DNA of 64,000 nt, taken from NCBI GenBank assembly GCA_030248215.1, contig JASANG010003081.1, positions 1 through 64,000 of the forward strand. The letters run 5' to 3'. The position numbers and the translations under genes were made by a program. Positions within the stretch are counted from its first letter, which is position 1. The number at the start of each line of letters is the position of its first letter. This stretch comes from Enoplolaimus lenunculus (Eukaryota > Nematoda > Enoplea > Enoplida > Thoracostomopsidae). Below the pieces are notes generated by a model, which was not told the origin of the DNA, did no database searches, and saw only the letters and a program-made list of their open reading frames with translations. Of this stretch, positions 23,113 through 33,281 are shown one piece after another.

Positions 23113-26100
23113 CTAACACCTGATCATTACTTTCACACAATTACCAGCACCTGCTTTACTTGTCTGAAATGCGTTCACAGTCTCTTCAAGATTAAATCTG
23201 TGCGTAATCAACGGCTTCACATTAACAACGCCCCTTGCAACTAAGTCTAGTGCAATTGGATAGCTAAAAGCCAAAACACATTATTAAAATATTAAATATT
23301 ACAAAATGTTTGGAACAATAACATGAACTTTCGCAAGTTTCATCCAATATGAGATATTTTGTTGGTATAAGTATGTATTTCGTTGATACAGGCCAAACTA
23401 TAATTTATAATCAGGTTTAGTAACCACTGCAACCAATGCTACTCTGAGACAGCAGGACAAGATTTTAAACATTACCTGTAAGTGCTCTACACTTCGGTTG
23501 TTAATTGTATAATAAACAAAAGTTATTTCAATCTTGCGTTTATTGTCAATCACACAGTACGTATATAAGTACTCCAAGAGGAATAGCTTGGATTTTGGTA
23601 AGGGGCCGGTTATCTTACATAAAAATTTCGAATGGAGGTTTCTTGTGGTATCAATTCGCTGCAAAAAACCGAGAAAAAATCTCAAAAAGCGTATTGACCA
23701 TGAATAAAAGTTGAGTGCTATAAACGCATTACCATCACAATGGCTGAGTATTTTTGTTGTGCCTTACCAATTTGCATATCGAAAAATTCCACGAATATCA
23801 ACCTCTCGGCATGCAGCATTTACAATTGGAATGTTCATTTGACGGTTACCAAGGCCAACAAGAACCATGCAACCACCCGACTTGGTAACCTAAAAGATAA
23901 TAAGCGGAAAATTTTTTTATGAATATGATACGACGTCGTGCTCAAGCCCACAGACATTTCTAGCTAGACGGTATTTTAAAACAATACCCAAAAAGTACTA
24001 ATATAGGAAATCAATAAACTAGCCTCGCCCTAGCACAGAATGCAACTCTTTTTTCTGTGCACCGAACAATAAAGCTAAAACAATAAAGTACTGTACTATA
24101 ATACAACAGGGTTGATTTATTATTCATCGGATGGCTTATCAAATGATTTCTAAATACAAACATATTACCATTATTCCAAGTTGCACACTACGCTCGGCTC
24201 CAGAGCATTCGATTGTAATATCAGGCGAACCTTCAAATGCATCACGAATAACATTGCTGACATCTTGACATTCTTTGACATTGACAGTTGCATCAGCTCC
24301 TATTTTCGATGCCAAAGACAAACGATTATTGTCGATGTCTGAAGATATAACAGAAATTTTGCTTTCACTTGCATGCGAACATTCCAATATAGGTATCTTA
24401 TGTTGCAAGGTATTACTACACAACAGATTTTGTAAAAAATACGTGAATATGCACATCAAAAATAACTTGACACAGTTCAAGCTTTATTTTGTTGCTGCAT
24501 AAACGTATGTTGGCTAACATCCTAGCTGTATCTCTAATACTTATTAATCAGTCACAATGATAACCATCATAAGAGCCAACAACATAAGCCGATAAAAATG
24601 AGAAACAACAACAAATGAAATGTAGGAACCACAAAAATGTTGCGTAGGAAGTTCATCATGTAATCTAGCATGCTTACCAGTTATCACAACTCGTTTAGCT
24701 CCCATCGCTTTTGCGACCATTAAATTAACTAATCCAATGGGGCCTAAAATTATACAAAATTTATTGTACGAATCAAAGCCTTCATTGGAATTAGTATAAA
24801 AATAAATAAAATAAATTTTATACAAATTTTTGTACTCTAAAATATAAACACTTCAAGTACATAATAGGTTACGGTTATCAGCAAAGAAATTTCAAATTAT
24901 CATACCAGCTCCAAGAACAAGGACATTTTTGCCAATACCAACTTCAGCACGCCGACAAGCATGCACACCAACTGATAGAGGTTCAAGCAAAGCACCCTCT
25001 TCCAACGTAACGTTATCTGGTAATCTTAAAACAATATCACACGCTATCCTACATGCGGGGTGTAGCGGTAATTCAAAAACGAATACCAGCATGCTACCAG
25101 AAAACAATGGCTTGGTTTCCGAAACCCTACTAAGTGCAACTTAGTACTTAAGTACATGCTAAGTAATTACTTACTTAACTATTTTGTTGTTTTTAAATGC
25201 GCACGTAAGTTAAGTACATACTTAAGTAGCTGACTAAAAATTTCATATATTACAAATTAACCCTGCATGCACAGATAAACTTTCTTGTTGTTTTTCTTGT
25301 TATTATTTGTGGTTTGGTTAACAGATTGCTTAGTGCGTGGGGCTTGAGGGGCGGCAGCCCGCCATGCTGCTTAGAGTTCTTCCATGTGTGGGGGGGGGGT
25401 GCATGAGGGCAGCCGCACCCCTGATAAAATCAATCTCAAAAAATATTACTGTCACGTTTTACCGTTTTTCCTGCGAAAATATATAACTCCCCGATTTTCC
25501 TGTTTTACCAAAAGAAAGCATATTACTGCAAGGGCGTCCCCACGGAGGGCATTGGAGGACGTTTTCCCCCAAATTTGGCTGGTGCCCCAGTTCCAAATAG
25601 ACTCGGGCAAGACATGCTGCCTAAAATTAATTTTTCAATACATTCTGCATCCCCTCGTTCAGAACATTTCAAATCTATCCGTGTTTTGAACAAAAAGTAT
25701 TCGCATATTTTCATAAAAATATTAAAAATATAGCTGTATTTGCAGCTGTCCCGTTTTCCCAGTGAAAATCTGAAGCTGTCCCGTTGTGTCATTTGCCAAA
25801 AACAAGCCTGTCCGGTTTTCCCATTGAAAATACATCGCTGGCCCATTTTCCCAGTAAACATTTGCAGCTGTTTCATTTTCCAATGTGGCCGAAACAATCC
25901 TGTCTCATTTTACCTGTGAAAACATACCTAGCCTGTCCCATTTCCCAGTTTTCCGAGTGAAAATATATCGCTTTCCCATTTTCCCAGCAAATATTTGCAG
26001 GTGTCGCATTTTCCCGTTTGCCCGAAGCAAGCATGTCCCTTTTTTGTAGTGAAAATATATCGCTGTTCCATTATCCAGTTTTCCCAGCGAAAATTTGCTG

Positions 26101-29100
26101 TTGTGTCGTTTTCCCGAAACAAGCTTGTCCTATTTTCCCACTGAAAGTATATGGCTGTCAAATTTTCCTAAGGAAAGCTTGCAGCTGGCCCATTTTCCCA
26201 TTAGCCCGAAACAATCCTCCTTAATAAAGCAAAACTATTGGTTTCTTGTCATAACAATGATTGACATTTAGCGTTTGATCGCAAATTTAAGTGTTTACCT
26301 AAGTCGGTGACTAGTTTTAGATATTTCATTTAATTCTTCATATGCTGCCAAAAATGCGACTTTCCCTTTGGAGCAAGCTTTCTATTGCTTTTCCGCTACT
26401 GTATGGAACAAAACGACTTATTTATTATACAATACGAGTTTCAAAAGAAGATTATGTGAGTTACTTGAAGCAAAAGTCAGCAGAATGAGCATAAAATCGC
26501 CTCAGCGTGCCATCAACCGGCGGTGTTGCTGCAAACTTGATATCTGGGCATAAGTTGTAACGGCCATTTTTGCAGAAGTCACAATATCGACATGGAACAC
26601 CTGGCTCTATAGCAACACGGTCTCCTACAATCACAAATCTCCAATGCTTTATAAAAATACCGAATAAACTACAAAAAAATAATGCTAGTTGAAATTAATA
26701 TATAACTACTAAGTAATCTGCATATGCCAACTACGACGTTAAGTTGGTGAATATACCATTTTTATAAGCGTTTGTGCTTCACTGACTTTATGGTTTTTCG
26801 GCATGAGGTTAAATATAACGTTTAGAAATTGGAACACTTTCAAATTAATTAGCTATTCGATATTAGAATAGACACAGCTATCTGGCTTCTCCACAGCGGG
26901 GGCCCCCAGCACTTTTCCGAAATTTTCATTTTCCCCCCGGTGAAAATTTTGCCGCCCCCGGAAAGGCCCCTCGGCGAATTTTCGGCCGCCCTTCAGCAAA
27001 TTTTTTGCTGGGGGCCCCCAGGACTTTTCTAGGCCAAAAATTTCCAATGTTAAAACGTAAAGACCTGGACTTTTTTGTGGCGGACATTCAGCAAAATGTG
27101 ATTTTATATTACGCTGAGTACTCATAATTTTTAATAGCGTTACAAATACCCGTAGTAACTAATGCAATTCAATAATGAACTGAAAAAAGCACAATTATAT
27201 AAAGACCGTTTCAGAGCATACAGGATTCGAAAGTACCTTGCAGCAACAAGTTCAACCCGCCTGAGCCTTATAATAAACAGAAGCTGTGACTAATATATAA
27301 AATATATGTTAATCACAGTTAGCAAAATCAGCTGCCCCAAGGACACTTCTTGGGGCCCCCAGGAAACGCCCCCCGGCGGAAATTTTCAAGCTATGGAGAA
27401 GCCAGGCTATTATTTCATATCTTCGGCTTTTCCATAAAATTGAGTGTTGATAGACCATAGGCAGGTATCGATCGGATATTAATTTTACCGGATATCGGAA
27501 CCGGAGCCGGATAGTGAATTTTGTACAAGAACCGGATGTTAACCGGATATTGGATCTAAATTTGTACACTTTGGGAGTATTTGAGTCGTGCAAAAATATG
27601 TGTTTATGGATTTAAGATTAGATTTTGGTTTGGATTTTTAATTCCATGTCAATGTCCGTCATTCATATATTGCTCGGAATTGCAGTCGCTTCAAAATATC
27701 TTGTATTTTGACGTGCAAAAACAGTTTTATAATATTTAAAACCATAACCACAAATATCCGATATCCGGTAGGTTTATACCGGATACCGGAACCGGATACG
27801 GACGTTGGATTTCGCAGGATATTAAACCGGAACCGGATATCCGGTCGATCCCTGGCCATAGGGTATTTGAGCATGAGGAATGTAAATACAGGATGCAACA
27901 CGTCGACTAGAAAAAAGTAAGTTGGTCAAATATGTGTTTATGCTTTATAAGCATAGAATGTTGAACTAAAATCCCATTGTTAAATGATTGGTCCTATAAG
28001 GGTGAAACCGGAATTGCGGTTTTGGTAGGGAAATTGGATATTTTCCCTGTTTGGTTCCGGTGTTAAATACGGTGTTTTTCGTCGAAATTAGTTCGGTATG
28101 TTCCGTGTTAGTAATTTTGTGTTTCAAAAGTTAATTTTGAATTTATTTGACGAATTGTTACAACTCGAGCTAATCAGTAAAAGGACGAGGCAATTGAAAC
28201 GTTAATTTCACAGAATTTGATTAAAATGCTGTTTACCATTCCAATTCAAGCAATCAGTTGTCACATCACATGTTAACAAGTTTGATGGCAAATTTTGAGA
28301 AAACGCCGTACGGCGGCCATATACGTATTATTTTTTGTCACATTGCGTTTAAAAAGTTTTGTTCGATAACCATGTTTTTGATATCCGTTTCCTATCAGGT
28401 AATTAGCAATTCCGGTCGCTCCCAGGGTCCTATAAATTTCGAACCAGCCGATCGTGAGCTACACAAATTGGCACGATATTTGCCTTTGATTGCTTCTACA
28501 TGTAATCAGTGTTCGATATTTTGTAGCTGACGTAGTTTGCCTGTTTCAAACCCTATTGCTAACTGGTGATAGGTGCTATACGTAATTGAGAATGTGAGTT
28601 TTAACGTGACTGAAATGATTAATATAACCTTCATTATTTGGCGGTGTCGTCATTGGGAAATCTTCCAGCATGCACCAAACGAGTTTATATAAGAATTCTG
28701 CCAGTGCACTTTACATTAGAACCTGGGTTCGAGGTTTAATACCAAAAACTTTCCGTCCCGGTATATCTGACCTGAGATGGCTACTCTACAACATATCAAA
28801 ATCCCTTAACGGTACCTGTAGTCAAATGTTTCACATCTTTCCCAATAGATTCCACTATACCAGAGCTCTCGTGACCTAATACCATCGGTGACTTCACAAC
28901 AAAGTCTCCAATTCGACCTTCAACAAAATAGTGAACGTCCGAACCACAAATTCCAACACTATCCATGCGAATAAGAACGTCTGAAACCAATAAGCAAACA
29001 AGAGCCAAATCTATTAATTTGAATTATACATTATTTACGTACCTACGTACGCATATATACGTAGCTTTACTTCAAAACAAAACGAAAGCTTACGATCAAG

Positions 29101-30973
29101 CATTCGTGGCCATTAAACGTTAACTACAAACTTCGACCGAAACCTACTTGCAAACCGAAACCGGAACTTTCACAAAAATGCCCTTAACGTTTCCTTTTCT
29201 GAGAGGAGTCACTTTTATATAAAATAAAAAGGCTCTATCAAAAAAATTTATTTACTTCAAACAAAAATGACAGAACATAATCATGCCCCACTCCAGCAAC
29301 AACAGAAATACCACGTAAAGTAGCTATATATTTTAAGTTTTAAGTTCTGGTTACAGTAAGCAATCATGAAACCAGAATCAGAACAGCAACCTGCTAAACC
29401 AGAACCGGCAGTTAAACTGGAAGTGGATCTTTTGGTCGAACGCTGCCTAACTCTAAACGAAATATTTATGTTCGAATTGCACTAGCTGGAAAAAGATATA
29501 CGTATACAAACTGGAACTGTCTGTCTGTATTAAGCCTGCACTAAAAATTTTACACAGCAAAATTAACTGTCAGAATAAAGATTTACCGTTGTCATTAATA
29601 ACAGGCATGGGCGTGTTTTCCTAAAACAAACTATATATGTAGTTAATAAAAACAGTTGCAGTAAAACAACATTTCTTGTCCGAGGTTAACTACCGCCTGC
29701 TTTGAGACCGTTTTAGAGTAAGTACAACCTCTTAGCTTACATACTTATGCGTAAATTATATCAAATAAGCTAATTAGCTAATAGTATATAATTATATATG
29801 AATATCAAATATGAAAACAGGCGAATAGTTAACTTAATTGTAGGTGTAGTAACATTGTAATTCCAGCATCGTGTCAAAGTTTTTAGGACCCAAATACAAA
29901 ACCACGGCCCATATTGCTCGAATTTTATGAAAGCCGGCATTTTGAACAATTCTGTTAACTTACTAATTGTCACATCTTAGCTGTAACATAGTGCGTCACT
30001 ACTCACTACGTTTGTAATCGTTAATGTAACTACCAGCTTTAGAAATTCATATTGATGTTATTCCATTTTCTCGTAAACCAATTATATAATGAAAGCGGAC
30101 CGCTTTAAATGGAAAAGTCGTTTCTGCATGCCGATAGATTTCAATTTGAAACACAAATGTTAGCATCTCCAGCTACAAACTTTGAAACGAAAAAAGTTTA
30201 TCAATAACAAAACCCATTCAGTGGTTCCTGGAGGTCAGAGTCTGAAACAATGCTTCTGAAGTTCCGGCTCCTTGAGTACGTAGATAAAAGCTTGAGCCAG
30301 ATGCGGCCGTAACTATGTGATTGGGGCAGCTGATCAAATAGGGATGGTAGTCTCGGTCTCGGTATTTGGCAGGTCTCGGTCTCGGATTCGGTTTTGGCAT
30401 GTCTCGATCTCGGTTTTTTGTGTCTTGGTGATTTGGAACCGAGAGTAGAAGTCAAGGATCTGGCAAATACATCGCTGTATTGTTGAAGTAATGCACCGTT
30501 CATAATAAAAAATTTCATTTTGCCATCGAACACAATATAAGGTAAAGTTAACACGTGTCAATTTTCAAAAATGTCATGTGTCAAGGCTGCCCTCACACAT
30601 ATCAAAGTTCTATCGTAATACGTATCACAGAGCATCTTGTAGCACGCGTTAGGGTAGGGTTAACACAATTTTTGGCGTTATGGTAGGGCTAACGTATGAC
30701 AATTTTGACAATTGACACGTGTTATCCCTAAATTATAACGTTTTCGGCGGCAAACTGAAATTTTACATTGTGAATGATGCACAAGTGGTGCCTGATGAAT
30801 AAAATATTCTGAAAAACTATGACAAACGCACAAAAACTACGAAATACCCATTGTAGGCAAGCGCTGAACGTTAACACAATTTAATTTTTATGGAAAAATA
30901 TTTCATCGTCTACGTACATACGTACCATACGAATATCGTCTTTACCATAGAGCACTGCAGATAAGTTGTCCAT
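23113..30973 (-). CDS. SORD: Sorbitol dehydrogenase (L-iditol 2-dehydrogenase)
   Basis: Nine exons, minus strand: 30926-30973, 29587-29620, 28816-28980, 26465-26624, 24906-25024, 24678-24743, 24169-24338, 23768-23889 and 23113-23263. The joined frame is 1035 nt, 344 aa plus stop (human 357 aa). All introns are GT-AG with matching phases. The product is a zinc, NAD-dependent medium-chain dehydrogenase oxidising sorbitol to fructose in the cytosol. Catalytic zinc ligands are visible: Cys39 (GICGSD) and His64-Glu65 (GHE). A C-x2-C-x2-C-x7-C cluster at residues 94-108 ([16 protein letters not shown]) fits the structural zinc lobe that human SORD has lost. The Rossmann motif GAGPIG is followed by ITDIDNNR, whose Asp favours NAD over NADP. 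Exon 2 is a 34-nt microexon (residues 17-28, [11 protein letters not shown]). Introns hold several transposons. Start ATG at 30973 gives [16 protein letters not shown], aligning with the family N-terminus. Confidence 0.95.
25113..25255. repeat. TACTTAAGTAATTACTTAAG-type dispersed repeat
   Basis: In SORD intron 4. Starts 'ggcttggtttccgaaaccc' and continues with many 'acttaagta' and 'taattactta' words. The same pattern, with the inverse end 'gtttcagaaacccagcc', is at 47735-48060 in a PPIP5K intron. Another stretch at about 26275-26310 may be the far end of this copy. Confidence 0.5.
25388..25398 (+). repeat. G homopolymer run
   Basis: About ten G in a row following 'catgtgt', in SORD intron 4. 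Confidence 0.8.
25740..26225 (+). repeat. Minisatellite with ~35-50-bp units (gctgtcccattttcccag word)
   Basis: About ten diverged units in SORD intron 4, each containing 'gctgtcccattttcccag' followed by 'tgaaaatatat' or 'aaatttgcag'. Two unit types (ending 'aaaatatatcgct' and 'tttgcagctgt') tend to alternate, suggesting a higher-order unit. Open frames at 25523-26161 (-) arise from the repeat and are not genes. Confidence 0.7.
26878..27410. mobile_element. Non-autonomous element with GGGGGCCCCC subterminal palindromes
   Basis: In SORD intron 3. Inverted ends 'ctggcttctccacagc' (left, about 26882) and the complement of 'gctatggagaagccagg' (right, about 27389-27405). Just inside both ends are GC-rich words: gcgggggcccccagcac, gctgggggcccccagg and cttggggcccccagg, plus 'ccccccgg'. 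The middle is AT-rich and non-coding. Superfamily unknown; no clean target duplication found. Confidence 0.65.
27462..27854. mobile_element. hAT-like non-autonomous element, 393 bp (CCGGATAT/CCGGAACC family)
   Basis: In SORD intron 3. Inverted ends CAGGTATCGATCGGATAT and, reverse-complemented, CAGGGATCGACCGGATAT. Flanks ACCATAGG (27454-27461) and GCCATAGG (27855-27862) are an 8-bp target duplication with one mismatch. 'accggata' and 'cggaaccgg' words recur near both ends. No coding capacity. Confidence 0.8.
30345..30450 (+). repeat. Fragment of the GGTCTCGGT hAT-like family
   Basis: Contains 'tagtctcggtctcggtattt', 'caggtctcggtctcgg' and 'ttttttgtgtcttggtgatttggaacc', like the left end of 224-1274. 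It lies in SORD intron 1. The open frames at 30201-30561 (-) are products of this repeat. Confidence 0.6.
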
Positions 30974-31079
30974 GGTTCCCGACGTCACTAAAAGGTTCAC
31001 AATCTTACTACGTTTTTAAACAGAAAAAATATTAATACGCAGAGTGTTCCGCTTCAAAGGGTCATAAATGTAACCATAT

Positions 31080-31190
31080 GAGACATGCTTATTCGAGTGT
31101 ATATGCCAACTAATCCATTACAATATAGTATGCTTGCCGGCAGCATACGTGTGGCTGGATACATGTTCAACGATTAGAAGCAGTTAAAAA
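31080..31190 (+). repeat. SINE-like fragment
   Basis: Resembles 1850-1945: 'gagacatgcttattcgagtg' and 'gccggcagcatacgtg' correspond to 'gagacatgcttgttctagtg' and 'gccggtagcatacacg'. Confidence 0.5.
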
Positions 31191-31397
31191 AAACCTGCAG
31201 CGTGGTTTGCAAACTAATTTTCGAGTTTTCTAGAAAACTATTTTACGAAATTTGTGTTACTTTAAGCAACCTCTTTTCTCTTTGGCTAACAACGTGTGGT
31301 GCATCATCCCTTTCGGATAGCAAAACGTTTGATATGCAAAAAGATAGCCTTAGCCATGTGGCAGTGCGATGTAAACAAGTGTTAAAAATAACAAAAA

Positions 31398-31465
31398 CGG
31401 AGGAACCAAAAAGTGCAAAAAATTTAAAACGCGGAGGAACCAAAAAGTGCAAAAAATTTAAAACG
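31398..31465 (+). repeat. Perfect 34-bp tandem duplication
   Basis: Two identical units, beginning cggaggaaccaaaaagtgc at 31398 and 31432. Perfect identity implies recent origin or array turnover. Confidence 0.85.
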
Positions 31466-33281
31466 ATTAAGGTAAAATAAAAAAATTACTGCTACATAGG
31501 TTCCTTGTAATGAATCCTGCTGATTTGCAACGTTACGCTGTATATACTTAAAGGTTAAATTGCAACTTTGAAGATTTGATGTTGAAAGCATATTTAAGTA
31601 GCATCACGAACGAAGCGTTAAACTCCACGCACACGTTATTCACGCCGCTCCATTGCTTCTCTTACGCTAGCCAAGTCTTTCACGCTCGAAGCTAAATGCA
31701 AAAGAATTCGGATACGTTTTACAGAAATCTGGTATTTCCACTGTTGCGTCCAGTATCAAATCTAGTAAAATACTTGAATAAAAAAGTTAGGAATTGTATA
31801 TCACTGGGATCATTTTTCGTCTGCTATAAGTGGTAGTATCACAAAAAATTACTAAAAATTCCGATATAGTATTTCTAGTAATAGTTTCTTCATACTTACA
31901 AGCTAATGTTATAATATGGTTACAGATGTTTTTCACTTTTTGGGTCCGGTTCCGGTGCCGGTATTTTTATGGCTTGAAGATATCCAACCGTCCCAGCTAA
32001 AAATTCGTTTAGGAGTGTTTCCCGTTGCACTCTGGGTTTATTATAATCACGCAGGTGAACAAGATGTCCGTCAGGATAACATTGGCTTTAACAGTAAAGC
32101 ACTTTTTACAAGATTATTATCTTTTTGACTTTGGAGCCGACTGAAATAACAGAGACGGTTAAAGATATAGCTAGAAGCGAAGTAAAATTGTGCATGAGCA
32201 ATTGCGTGGAGTGGCGTACATACTGGGACCCCACACGACAGGAACATTGCGTTATTAGCAAGTTGCGACATGTGCTCAGCCTGTTTGATGCTTTGCAAAT
32301 ATGCAACAGCATATTTGCTCCTTCTCATAAGGTACGTAGGCTACGGTGCGACGGTGTTTAGTTCTTTCTCTGTGTTTTCGCAGCGGAAAACGAGGCTTAA
32401 GTTGATGGTCAAAAGACGACCTTGTAGAAAAACCAGGGGTTGTGACATGAGGAAGCCTGGAAGGAAAATAAATTCTTGTACTGATGCTGCACATCGGCTA
32501 AAACAGCACTAAAAGCTTTGAAGGACTAAGATACAGAATTGTAATGTCGAGGTTCTTTAGACGTAAAAACCAAAAATTCAATTAGATTTTTTCTCTTTTC
32601 CCTTGTTTCCCTGTTCTTATCGTTTTTCCTGACGTGCAGGATTCTGGTTCCACGATTTAGGTAATCTAATATTCTAGAATTGCATATTAAAGTTGATATA
32701 TTTGTCGCTTCAAGCAGGCGTTTCTGCATTGACTAAAGACCACGAAAATGCTTAAATCAGCGACTTCTACGACACTTTTAAAGGTTTCGAACACAATATT
32801 TAGCGGAAAGAAAGAAATTTAAACCAAACTCGATGTATCTGTTGATCCAGTCGCTTAGTTTGGATATTTAAACTTACCAAAATTTTGTGCATTACTAAAC
32901 TGGGCGTAGTACGTGACAAGGTGAAATAATACCTACGTATTCAAAACGCACGAAGCGTAGGTTTTTTAATGAAAATGTCGATTGTCATGACTTTTAGTTA
33001 CAAGTTTATAAAAATGTTGTCCATAACAAAGCGATTACCATTCCTGCTGACTGGAAATAAAGAGTGGTGCCTGATTTTGAGATTCTTACAAAATTATCGT
33101 GTCTGAAACTCCTCTACGCACTTCAGTACCAGAAATGTATTTTGTTTGATTTTGCTTCTTTGACATAGTCGGGATATTACTTTACTTGGATAGTGTCGAC
33201 CGAGTTGGAATTGATTTGCGAAACCATTTGTGCAAAAAGTGTATATATATTTTTAAAATTGCGACATTCCGCGAATTATAG

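Larger units (their letters stand above)
30974..33281. other. Divergent intergenic region between SORD and NGLY1
   Basis: About 2.3 kb separating two head-to-head genes, so it must hold both promoters. It contains a SINE-like fragment (about 31080-31190), a perfect 34-bp duplication (31398-31465) and overlapping open frames around 31917-32512 that I cannot identify. No clear TATA or shared promoter element. SORD's start codon is preceded at 30987-30992 by an acceptor-like CTTTTAG on its own strand, which could be a 5' UTR or trans-splice acceptor. Confidence 0.4.

Noticed and set aside
25523-26224. Open frames on both strands
   Set aside because: Generated by the minisatellite units; repetitive translation with no homology.
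31917-32512. Upstream coding exons of NGLY1 (PUB or thioredoxin)
   Set aside because: The frames (for example 31917-32128 and 32125-32361) show neither PUB nor the thioredoxin CxxC motif, and strong frames exist on both strands.
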